From Syngnathus acus (Eukaryota; Chordata; Actinopteri; Syngnathiformes; Syngnathidae), in contig NC_051094.1 in NCBI RefSeq assembly GCF_901709675.1, positions 1,774,501 through 1,838,500 on the forward strand: a stretch of 64,000 nucleotides of DNA, written 5' to 3'. The notes under the pieces were generated by a model that was not told the DNA's origin, did not search any database, and saw only the letters and a program-made list of their open reading frames with translations. Positions 45,388 to 56,570 of this stretch are shown piece by piece; the stretch's first letter is position 1; every line of letters begins with the position of its first letter. A program made the translations under genes and the position numbers.

Positions 45388-48300
45388 GTAAAACACACAC
45401 CAGTCACTACATTAGGAACACCTTTGCGTTATCATCAGATAGAAAAAAATGTTAATTTTATTTGATGTCCAATATGAGCCTCCCACTTTTAGATCCCTTG
45501 CTGTGTGTGTTGGTTTGACTCGTTGGAATTCAAGGTTGCACTGTCCCGCTTGTCTTGCATTTCCTATTTTTGATCCATCCAAGGGATGCGCGGGACGGAG
45601 TATAATTGAGACGTTAAACGATTTTCTATTTGTGTTGATTACCCAGAACAGTAGAACTAAAATCGCCGTCTTTTGTCCACGAGGAGGAATGAGACTGACA
45701 AAAATAATTTTCTTGGACTCATTAACCTAGTAATTGATCAAACAATTTTTTTTTTTTTTTTCTGCATTGTAACTTTTTTTTTCCCATGCTTAAAACCAAC
45801 GGGATAGAAGTTGCACTTATGATTTCAGGTACATCACGACAAATATCTTACATCTTAGCACGCCAAATAGCTTACATCTTAGTTTCTAGTGCATTATAAG
45901 TTCGTCCTCAAATTTCCCCCAAACGACCTTACTTTTTCTGAATAGCGTAATCTTCATCTATGTTCCATTCCACCACAGGGTCACAGCGGTTCTGGTCCGA
46001 GGTGGTTTTACCATCATTCCATTTAATCTCATAGGCACAAACAACCACACACAGAGACGCCAAAAGTGACCCACCCCTCTCAGGTGCACTGCATTAACAA
46101 GCCCATCACAGTGTTGGCATTGCTGACTGTGATCAGACACACACACACTGGTAGTGCAGCACAGATGGTGCTTCACACCACAGAGTGAAGCTAGCAGTGA
46201 CCCTTGCTAATGCTCGAGGTGGTGTATAAATATGGGTGCCCACAGCAGTGGGTGCATGTGAGGTCGGGGCACCCCAGCAGTACACTGCTCTGTTCTCCTC
46301 GGACAGAGATAATTCCCTCCCTCTGAGGTCAGAGAGGTCGCCGGATGGTGAGGAGGAGAGGGGAGTATAAAAAGGAGGCGATGGGATTTAGAGATCAGCG
46401 CCCGCTGGGTTGGGTTGTATGGACCAAATGGTTCAGATGAGGGGCAAATGACGTCACCGCCAACACATTTTAAAGAAGGGTGAATAGCATGGAGAAAGTA
46501 CAAACAAAGGTTGAAGATCTCGACACGACTGACAGCGACGGAAAAAATTCAAATTTCCTTAAAGAGTGGAAAGAAGAAAGGATGAATATCTGACCGGTAG
46601 GATGCAGATGGACTAGAGGAGATGAAGAGATGTATGTGGAGAAAGATGAGTAGTTCAGTGAACATTGCTGTGTGCGTGTGTGTGTGTGTGCATGTGTGTG
46701 AGAGAGGGAAATGTGAATGATGGCGTACAGCTGGCAGCCTGTCACAGTCTCCAAGGTGTCTCCTGTCACAGTGCTGGCCTGCTGTCACACTCTAGTGGCC
46801 TGCCTAGAGCTTATACAAACACACACACACACACAGTACACTACTGTATCATCATGAATAAACCATCCTAATCCATAGAAAGCCAGTCGAGAAGATGAGA
46901 ACGGGTTGGACAAGAGAGCAAGACGGGCAACTTTCTGGGAAGTTAAGTTGGTGGCTGACAGCTGTTTTATGGCTTTGGAGACTTTTTGTACAGTTTGTGC
47001 ACAGTTTCCAGCTCGCATCTCAGCTTGCGAAGAGACTGAATCAATAAAATAGTGGCAGGTGTATTCACACACGCAATTGTATACAAGCTACACTGGTTTG
47101 TTTATCTTGAGGTTGGGATCAATACAACAGCACGCTGTGATGTGATTCATTAGCGAGATAATTATGTGACTTAATTGTTTGGTCACTTCGGCGCAATGGT
47201 AAACCTGTGTTGACGCATCGTACGAGAATAAAGCACAAGGTGTTGATTAAGAGCAATGGTGTTTGTCAATCAAATGTTCTTGTTATGAACAGATCAGGAA
47301 CAAACAACTGCTGGTCCTTTTTTAGTCTCTGGCTATTTATAGAAAAACAGTATGTCTAGGTTGGGGCAACTCATCCTTTCTACTCCGATCATAACATTGC
47401 ATCAGAGGGGAACCGTCATGCCCAATGCACACGCTCTCCGCGTACACATCTGATAGTTCCAGGCTGTCTGATTGGGCGCTATTGATCGGTGGTTTGGCGT
47501 GACTTGAAGCGACGATGCTATTCGTTTCGGGAGCATGCGATGTTATGTGCCATCCTTTTGTCACGGCTCTCAAATCCAAGCCGGCAGGATTTGCTTTTAT
47601 GTGGCGCTTGGTCTCCCGCAGCACATTTGCAGCGTTGCTTTGACAAATCTATTTTGACCTGGTGGTAATGGTCAAGGTGAAGGGAGAAGGAGTCGAGGAG
47701 CCTCGCTGCTTTCCCTTCCCTCCGATTCCAGTCCGGGTCTTTTTTCCCCGCCCACATTTAGTTTAAATTCATGTTTATTTCCCTGCTACAAATCTCACAT
47801 GAGCCTATTGCTTTTATCTTAATAATTTTCGCATGTCTTGTTGATATTTGCAGAGGATTTGTGTACACGGGGCAGATGTTTCATCATAATCACCTCCGTC
47901 ACCAGTTTCTATATTTGTCGCTAAGCTTGAATTAAATATATCGTCGGTGGGACAAAAGAGAAAGACACGTCAAAACAGGCCGCAACAGAAAATATTTGTT
48001 TTGATGGAGCTCCCATCAACAACAGATGGGTTAAATTAGCCTTCAGCTATCATTTGTGTTTTAATATCGGTACAGAAAAATGAAAACATATGAATGAGAA
48101 AATACGATGCAATTTTACAGGCGCACATGTAGTGTTTGTCCTGTTTGGGTGTTCGGGGTGGAGCTGAAGTGAGAGATGGCTCATAAATGTGTCAGTCCGA
48201 GCCTTGGGAGTCAAGGTCGCTGAGTGCAAAAATGCAAACTAGCCTGGATGCTTTTGGAGACCCCCCACCATTCAACGGGGGTGACCCTCACTCGCAGCAG

Positions 48301-49573
48301 CAGACACACAAAGTTGTTGCACAACGTTGTAATGGGCCAGGGTGAAAGTAAACAAGAGCAGATAAGCAGTGATTCAGAAGGACGCCAGCTGCATGTTGTA
48401 ATCTCTTTACATGTTGGCTTTCTTCTATTCAACTTTTATCTTATCAGGCCAATGTCTTCTCCAAGCATTCCTTCGCGGCCGCCCTTTTTCCCGGCTCGGG
48501 CGCTCACACAAACACATGCTCTCCGACAAGGGAAAACACACTTTGATATGTTGCCATCTCCCCAAAAATAAAAACTCCCAAGCAGCTGAGTAAAGACTTG
48601 TTCAGCGTGACAGTAGTGAAGCTAATCCAACGTAGCCAGTTTACTCCCTTCCCGATAAATTGTACTTATGACAGTTTTAATACCATCTACGGATATTTTA
48701 AAACAAACCTCCCTCTGTTCTGTTTTGTCTTTTGCGTACTCCTTCTACAATTTTGGCCGCTTCACTCGTTCCGTTCCTGGCTTTAGCGTTCAACTTTTGT
48801 AAATTCTTGTTTAGCTGCTCTGAAAGGACATTTGAACATGTAAGCATCTGCAATATTCAATAATAATTGATTTGTTTGGAAAAATATGTGACCAAACATC
48901 ATTTTGTGTTTCAGATGTTGTTGTTTTTTTATGTTTGACTTTATTGAAAATGTTGCAAGAGGCATCTGGAAGATGAAGCGAGCAAAAGTAGATAAAGAGC
49001 TCCACTCCTGTTTCTGACAATCGTGCTGTCAAACACTTTGGGGGGTTTGAGAGGCCTGCGTGTGTTTGCGGGGGGTTATGGGTCAGCAAACTGGGCAGAC
49101 TCCCTCCCCCCAGTGTACTCACTGATCCACCATGGCACTGGGCCTCAGTCCCCCCCCCACACACACACACAAACAAACAGCAAGATGTCTAAGCAACATG
49201 TCACAGAGCTTTTAATTGCTTGTTCCTGTCTCTTTCCCCCCCCCCTCCCCTTTCCTTCACTCACACACTCTTCTCTCTCGACCCCCTTCCAGCTTGTCTT
49301 TGTTTTCTCGCATCTCCATTTTCTCCTCCATCTCTTTTTTTTGCTCCATGTCTTGTTTTTTTGTCATATCTCAATTTGCATCAAAGTGGTCTTCATTAGG
49401 TACACCTGATCCATAATATTTATTGAAGAATTTTCTCAAGCTGATGTGGACAGTTCTTTGGGATAGCACAAAGATTAACATTGCTGATATGCTATTTATG
49501 CATTTTTTTTTATTTCTTGTATTTATCACATTTGACAGTTACCTTTTGTGTGCGTGTGCGTGTGTCCTTGTAG
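45388..49573 (+). other. fam172a: fam172a intron (4.2 kb)
   Basis: A GT-AG intron between phase-0 exons. It contains (CA)n tracts at about 46816-46836 and 49155-49172. A conserved-looking block at 47120-47275 is listed separately. The CATTAGGAACACC and CATTAGGTACACC words at about 45411 and 49396 recur in fish interspersed repeats. Otherwise I see nothing specific in it. Confidence 0.85.
47120..47275. promoter_or_regulatory. Conserved-non-coding-like block
   Basis: GTGATTCATTAGCGAGATAA, then TATGTGACTTAATTGTTTGG, then GTGTTGATTAAGAGCAATGG and TTTGTCAATCAAATG, a PBX/MEIS-like TCAATCAAA. Complex and repeat-free. Untested. Confidence 0.3.
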
Positions 49574-49658
49574 CATTGTTGCAACTGGGTCTCAAGTCCA
49601 GAGCCTTTGGACACACCACTGGACTCCATGCTGCCAGACTGCCCACGCGTCTCTGCAG
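49574..49658 (+). CDS. fam172a: fam172a (ARB2A) internal exon: [13 protein letters not shown] segment
   Basis: This 85-nt exon lies between TCCTTGTAG and GCAG|GTACCC. It reads [20 protein letters not shown], then PDCPRVSA plus one base, so it enters in phase 0 and leaves in phase 1. It is too short to stand out as an open frame; I found it by reading past the previous exon for the CCNWV motif of FAM172A. The word NWVSSxEPLDT, the spacing to [12 protein letters not shown] and the phases fit the vertebrate gene. The next exon should begin by completing a glycine and encode the TDRHELTSW segment, with the likely catalytic-position histidine. I did not find it before the window ends. Confidence 0.93.
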
Positions 49659-52014
49659 GTACCCAATCTAAATAAACCCACACAGTACAATATTGGGTAT
49701 TTTTAATTGAGGGATGGCTTTCGGCATTGGAATGTAAATGTAAGATAATATTTCGTATTGAGTTCACCCAAAGTGGATTTATCTTGGGTGTACAAAATGC
49801 ATAAGGCAGTTTTGAGGTCCGCTTTGGTTATTTACATTCCAGCTAATGTGCAATCAAATGCTTTAGGTTGATCGTAGCTCTCCTATTAGAGGACTAACTG
49901 ATTTGGATCTTTACCAGAGAAACTGAAGCTGTGCCATAATATCTAAGAAAGCAAATCCACGGTGTATTTCACTTCTGTTGGATTTTGTTTCTATTTCTAT
50001 CCGCACGCTGGCTTCCTCTTTCTTTTTCATCATCCGCTCTCTCGGCGACAACGCTTAATCCGCCCCCGTGGTGTTTGGCTTCCTGTCCTCGTGCCCTCTC
50101 TGCGGCGGGCTGGCCTTGGTGATGTCACAGGCATCATGAGAATGCATCCTTAATGTAGGATTAGAGACGAAAGCTGTAATCCTCGACATGACCATTGATA
50201 AGAGATGATGATTGCAAGTGTTGTTGGAAGACTGACATACATCGTAGAATTCGTGCAAAGGAGCTCAAAAGGCCATTCACAGAGACCGAGAAGTCAGGAA
50301 ACATAACTCTCCGTTGTTGTTATTTTTGTTGCCAACTTCACAGAGAATATAAAAAAAAAATTCCGTACATTCCATTGGGCCTTAATTTATTTCCCCACAT
50401 GTGTTTGGGCTCAATCAAAATCCCTTTCCATCATGGCAGGTTTGCGTTGACTCCCATTTATGAGCGGGTGTGCACACTTATGCAACTGCTATCTCATTTT
50501 TCTTTTTAGTCGAGAGACCGTTTTTGATTATTTATCTTGATTTTTATATTGTAAAACCTGACATTTGACAGGGGTGTGTAGACCTCATGTTTGAACCCCA
50601 CAGGTGCCTTGTCAGACATCTTTTGTCCCTGAATTAGGACATTGTGGTTTAGTCCCTCCATATCTCTTGTGCGTCATGCTCGTGAAAGTATAGGTCATTT
50701 TTCCGCACGCTCAACATGTCACTGGATTCCTCTCGAACGGCCGCTATCTCATCTGGACCACTAAAGCGGCGTGTTCCACATGGTGCTGCGTGGGTGGTAC
50801 GTCTCCACATCTAACGGTGAATCAGCAACTTCAAATGTCAGCTAGCCTTCGATTTATGGAACCCATCCAGTATTTCATGTTCAAATGTCACTTTAGCTCT
50901 GGGGTTTAATGCGTCTTGAAAGAGCAGCCGCCTTCGGAGTCCATATATGCCGGCCCCCACTTTTCCAAACATGGCATGAACGGCGGTACGGTCTAAACCA
51001 TTTGACACCACGACCATCTGTATGTGTACGCTATTGACTCGAGCTCTATTGACTTTAAGCGAGCTGAAAGGAATCCCGGCTCAGGCCTGTTAACAAAGCT
51101 GCCAACTCGGCTTGTCTCTGGTCTTTTGCTAGCAGCTTCGGATGTCAAAGGTTGACTCGGTGGTCTTTGTGTCCTTGGCAGCCCGGCAGGTTCGCAGGCG
51201 GCGGCAATTGTAGCGAGAGTCGCGGTAGAGCGGCAGAGGTGACGAGGTTGAGGGAAGGCTGTCAGGACGCCGTGGCCCGCCACTTCAATCAACAAACGCG
51301 CCGTCACCTCGTCGGCTGCCGTGAATTGTCCAGTTGGGGTTGCTATGCAAAGAGCATGCGGTGAGCTTGTGTGGAAGAGGTGGGGGTTGTCACTGTTCGC
51401 GAAATATAGTTTCTTAGCGACCGAAAACGGCACTCAATCGCTACTAGCACACACACACATCCACCTGTCCCCACTAGCAGTCGGTTGGAAAAAGTTGTAT
51501 GCTCTCGAAATAATCGCATGACACCATAAAGCCAGCTTTACAAAAACAAAATCAATGTTAAAAAGTAGAAATGTCATAAGACGCGGCTGCGTCTAGAAAG
51601 TAGGCCGGTTTGGTCGGGATTTAATGCCAAACATTTTTTTTAAAGAATCCTACAAAGTAGATGTCTACACCGTCTATGGCGGTAGGATTGCTTAGACAGG
51701 GAAAAGGAAGACAAGTCTTTGCTGCTTCTGCATCGGTTCTTCTCTTCCTCACTGGCTTCTTATGCCATACATCTCTCCTCCTCCACATCCATCCTGTGCA
51801 GCACCGATGATACGATAACTGTGTTCTCCATGCTTCAAGACTTTTAGCTAAAGGGAACAGAGTTTGTCTATTGTGTTGCTACCCTGATGTGGCAGTGCTT
51901 AGAATTTCCTGGAGAGGGATGGCTGAAGCATTTCTAACAGCAGCATTTCTAACCATTAAAACCTGCAGCAGACTTCCTCATTCTTAAATGAAAGTATTCC
52001 CAGTTCATTATCAT

Positions 52015-52545
52015 TTTTTTCTGAATTGCGAAGCAATTTGTTCCCCATTAAGTTGTCTCGAGGAGATCGCCCGACCGAAATGTTTGCATATTTCCGTCAT
52101 GCAAATGAAGTGGTATTACTATCCTTGCTGCTAAGCTGACATTAAAATCAGTTGGAAAATGGGATGGCGTGAGGTAAGCTCCTCCAGAACTGTCATTTGG
52201 AGACAGGAAAGAGATTCAGGCATGCAAAGGGAAGGGGGCGGGGGGACGTTGGCGATGATATACGCTAAGTGTGGCTAGATGGATGAATAGCGATATATAC
52301 TATGTAATGTATTTATGTATATGCCGATCCATTCACAACACACTTCCTGTGTCAGGTGATTACTCATTGTCCAAGCCGATTATCAATTACAAAGGCTTAG
52401 CTCTCTGTAGGTAAACACTGATTAATGGCTAACAAAAGTAAGTTAATATCTTACCTGTTTTGTAATTAGCAAATATGTGCCATTACAGGCAACCTAACAC
52501 AAGGCAGTAATTAAACTAAATGAGCCTTGGAGAGCTAATGTTTAT
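52015..52545. promoter_or_regulatory. Strong conserved-non-coding-like block with paired octamers
   Basis: TTTGCAT at 52083-52089 and ATGCAAAT at 52099-52106 form an inverted pair of POU-type sites nine bases apart. A second segment (52355-52545) has GTGATTACTCATTG, CCGATTATCAATTACAAAGG, CACTGATTAATGGC, TTTGTAATTAGCAAATATG and GCAGTAATTAAAC. A less complex segment (52220-52320) lies between. There is no open frame. Confidence 0.4.
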
Positions 52546-54764
52546 TTTTTTACAGGACATGATTTCAGATTTCTTTCCTATATCTCCTATACAAAAAAAA
52601 ATAAAATTAAAACTGAGTGGTTACCTGTTTTGGGCCACTTGACTAAAACTGGGAACCGCTACTCTTTACACACAAATACCGTAAGTCTGTGTTGCACTTG
52701 AGGTTTGACGATAACCCTCACCTCCCTGATCCATGCACTATTGACCGTGAAACATCTTTTCGCTGTCGGCATCCCTTCCATACAAGCACGCACACACACA
52801 GCGAGTGATGTTTGTGTGATGACTGACTCCAAGAGGAAACTCAAGCTCACTCAAATTAACCCCATCCACCTTCAACATCTGTGTTTTTTCAGCTTGCTAA
52901 TGTGGAAATCCGCTCAATGGCCTTGGTAGGCCATCTCATATTTTTACAAATGCCTTTCAGTGTTTTTGTAGGGCAAAACCACGACACGTTGCCGTGTCCG
53001 GCAGGAAATAGACAGGTAAACTCTGGTGAACCGTACTTTGGCTCAGATTCACTGAGACAGGTTCAATGTGGGATGACGTAATAGTTTTAGAGATGCACCG
53101 TGTCCATTTTCAGGTCAGGCTCTTATTCCGTCCGCGGTGACGCGGCAATCTGATCCATCATGTATGTTGCCTTTCTCATGGGAGCGTTTCCTTTGAATCA
53201 AACACTTGTCCTCTTTGACGGCCTTCTTTGAATCCATTCTAGCCAACTGTCCCTGTTTATTGATCAAGTTGAGGGCTTTGATACGCGGCCGACCCGTATC
53301 ATCAGGATTATCAAAGATATGCCACCACGGTCAATAGACGAGCCCTCGCTACATGGTCCGAGACAAAGGTGCTGCCATTTATTTGTCTTAGCAGACAAAC
53401 GAGGAAGAGGAAGGTGATCGATATGTCGAGTTAATTATTGTTCAGGCATTTCAAGGCTGGATTCGAAATTCATTTTCAATTCATGCGGTTTTCTAATCTC
53501 CCCTAAGAGATCTATATGTCACCTATTTTCTGAATAGATAAAGCACACTTACAATGTCATATATTATGTCGAGCGCACTTTGTTTTTTTTCTTTGTGAGT
53601 TATGCCTTAACCTCCACAAAAGTACTCAAAAAATAAATCTCATCAGAGGCACACGAGCTATCACAAGGTTGGCCATATATTCAGTAATTGTACGTGTCCT
53701 AGCTTTATGTTGCACGTAGCCATAAGAAGGACATCGCAGTACAAGAGCATCGTCTGTTGTGATTACGCTAAATACGAGGATGTCTGCAAAGCTCAATCTG
53801 GGCTCTTTACTTCAACTCTGCATTCCATAAATTATCCAGGAGGTTTTTTATCCTATCATTCTTTCTTTTACCGTAAGCATCGTTTAGCAGGGGGAAGAAA
53901 GCAATGGGGCTACCAAATAGGAATATGCCTGCTGTGCCTAAATGAAAGTTCAACAAGGTTCAATGAAACACTTATACAATTTGCTGCAATATCGTGAGGT
54001 TTTATAATCTCATTATCATCTTAGTGCCAGATTTGCCCCTGAGGACTGTTCTGCATTCACTTTTATTAGCTCCTTAAGATTTGTCCATTCGTCCTTCGAG
54101 TAGCCTCCCCTCCACCAATGGCTGGGGCACAATCTCTAGTAATTAACCCTTCTCCATCTTGTTTTCTTCCCTCTCTTTTATATTCTGTTACTACTTCAGT
54201 TTTCCGCCAAAGAGCCAAGAGACAATTGTTTACTCAATTCACCGTATTCCCACGTAGTTCAGGAAATATAATTGAACCATTTGTCATAGTCACGCAAGAC
54301 TTCATTTATTTCCGATGGTCTTTCTTCTCTAAGGCCTTCTTGGGGAAACTAAGGTCAGGTGGGGAAGCTAGCATACTGGATACAGTAAAGCAGGTCACAA
54401 ATCCCCAAGCCTCTTAGCTGCTGCGAGTAGTGTCCATCCCTGGTCACACAGAGGGCATCCCCAGATTAGTGCTTCACGGACATGGATCTCATTTGCCCAT
54501 ATGGCCTCTTCTCATTGAGTTGATATAGGCCGTAATCCGTCCAGCCTTTAGCCCTGACCTAAACATGCGGCAAACCACTTGCGAGAGGAAAACACAAACC
54601 TTCCAACACATTGGAGTAAAGAGGATGAATGTGGGGAAATCTGTTTGCCTTGCTCGTATCTTTTCCGAATGTCTTTGTCTGTATATGGATGTGCAGTCAG
54701 TCAAGAAATGTCATAATTACATCGTCAATTCGGTTGACTTAAGACTGTTTTAAAGTTCAATCCA

Positions 54765-54925
54765 CGGGGTGAAATTAATCCAATAAACCCCCAGTGGGCC
54801 ACAGCAAATCCTAATCACGGCGAGCATTCAACTTTGAAAAATCACCCTTATCCTAAAATCTCAAAGCCCTCATTAACAAGGTTGAGAACAAGTTTCACAG
54901 TGCAACTCGTTCTCTGGAGATTTTA
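54765..54925. promoter_or_regulatory. Conserved-non-coding-like block
   Basis: Repeat-free sequence with AGCAAATCCTAATCACGG (bicoid-type TAATCC/TAATC), GCCCTCATTAACAAGG and GTGCAACTCGTTCTCTGG. Inferred from composition only. Confidence 0.25.
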
Positions 54926-55576
54926 TTCGGATAAAAAAACAAACGTTAAGAGTCATAAATTTCAAGCGTCTAAAATCTTGACCCTTTGATGTTTATAATC
55001 GTACAGGATACCTTTCGACGATGTATTTACCTTTACGATAAAAAAAAAACGATATTTGACCGACTAGTCGATTTGATGCAGGTGTGACTAGTGAAATATG
55101 CATAATCCTATTTTAGCCTATGTAAAGTGTTCCCCATAGGTACACACATAAATTGAATTTAGTTAATGGGATCAAATAGATTAGTGTAGAAGAGGCTAAT
55201 CTATTGACACGACAGTGTCACCGTTAATGCTCGTAACTTGCTGGCGCCACGGCACTACGTCACTCTTTACCTTGTAACTGGCAGAGCAAAAACGGAAGAC
55301 CAGAATATTCCCACTTTAGCGGCACAAAAAAAAATCTGGAAATATTTCTCTCTGTAGCTTTTGGGTGTTAGTCGCAATTAACAATTGTTTTTTGCAAAAT
55401 TCAAATTTGTTTTAAAGAAGCCTGCTAAATTGACGTGAATTTAATGCAGCGTCATTTGTATGGTTATGAGGTCATTACACAATAATTAGCTGCTCATTAG
55501 CTCATCCACACACACATTATATAGCCAACTGTTGTGACGATCCCTCGCTGTGATGTAACATCTGGAAAACAGTCAA

Positions 55577-55608
55577 TTTGTGTGTGTGTTTGTGTGTGTG
55601 TGTGTGTC
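55577..55608. repeat. (GT)n microsatellite
   Basis: TGTGTGTGTGTTTGTGTGTGTGTGTGTG tract. Confidence 0.85.
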
Positions 55609-56154
55609 TTTGGCGCTTAAAACCTCATTGCCTCTTAAAATAAGCTTCTGTAAACTTCTCCATTTTCACAAATAAGGTTGTACTAAAATATACGGTCAGC
55701 ATATTTCTGAGTGTACAAGACAAAAATCATGCAGCCAGTGCCAACATATTTGTACCACTCTTACCACTAGACTAAGAGATCCACGAGTCATCCTAATTAG
55801 CCTTAAATTATAATTGTTTCCTTGGAGAGAAGTTCATCTTACTTTTAAATGCATTGATAAAAGTTTGAGTATATTTCAGCGGTGGTTTTGAGTCAGCAGC
55901 TGTGACCTCGCCGTATCCCGTGTGCCGCTTATTGACAGATATACTCTTTATTAACCAACCATCTCCTTGACAGGAGACAAACAGCCTGCGAAAAGCAACT
56001 CGTGCTAGTATTCGAAAAACATTGCAATTAGAGGATGATTTCTCCTCTTTTCCCCCTCCCCTCCACCGAATGCAACGCATAGTAGAGAGAGGCAAAGCAA
56101 TAACATTGCTTGTTTGCGGTCTTGGAAGCAGCAATTATAAAGTGCTTGGAGAGT

Positions 56155-56370
56155 TGTTGTGCTTGTTGTGACTGTGAGTAATGAGCGAGGCTGCCCTGGC
56201 GTCTCGCTGAAATCTACGGCTCCTAATCCTCGACACTTGTCTCTGCCTTCTCCCGGTGTGTTTATCCACCGGCATCCCTCTGACCATCATCGACCTGTCA
56301 CCAGCTTTAGACGGCCCGCGGTGACCTGTGACCTCTATCAGCTGACTTCACTGAAAATAGTCCACTAAGT
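56155..56370. promoter_or_regulatory. Conserved-non-coding-like block around a DR1
   Basis: Complex, fairly GC-balanced sequence: AGTAATGAGCGAGGC, then CGGCTCCTAATCCTCG, then GACCATCATCGACCTGTCAC, ending with the perfect DR1 and TATCAGCTGACTTCAC. The TAATCC, E-box CAGCTG and receptor sites close together suggest a developmental enhancer. Untested. Confidence 0.4.
56322..56334 (-). promoter_or_regulatory. Perfect DR1 element (AGGTCACAGGTCA)
   Basis: TGACCT-G-TGACCT on +: two perfect consensus half-sites spaced by one base. DR1 is a preferred site of COUP-TF (NR2F) homodimers and of HNF4 and RXR heterodimers. The site sits inside a conserved-looking block, not in a repeat. Confidence 0.6.
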
Positions 56371-56514
56371 CTTGAGCAATTTGCCTCGAGATGTATTTGA
56401 ATGGGTAGTTTGCAACAAATGACTCATGATATTCCACTAACATCGTGTTTTCTCTCACCCAAATGTTGCCATAACAGTCTCTAAATAAGGTAACCAAAAC
56501 AATTTAATAAAATA

Positions 56515-56527
56515 AAATAAGTAAATA

Positions 56528-56560
<33 letters not shown>

Positions 56561-56570
56561 TAAAATACAC
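56515..56570. repeat. AT-rich tract with (TA)n
   Basis: AATAAAATAAGTAAATAAA, then A9 and a TATATATATATATATA run. Confidence 0.85.

Noticed and set aside
46228-46276. Possible hairpin GGGTGCCC/GGGGCACCC suggesting a small RNA
   Set aside because: The stem is only about 8 bp with a long loop; not enough for a microRNA precursor.
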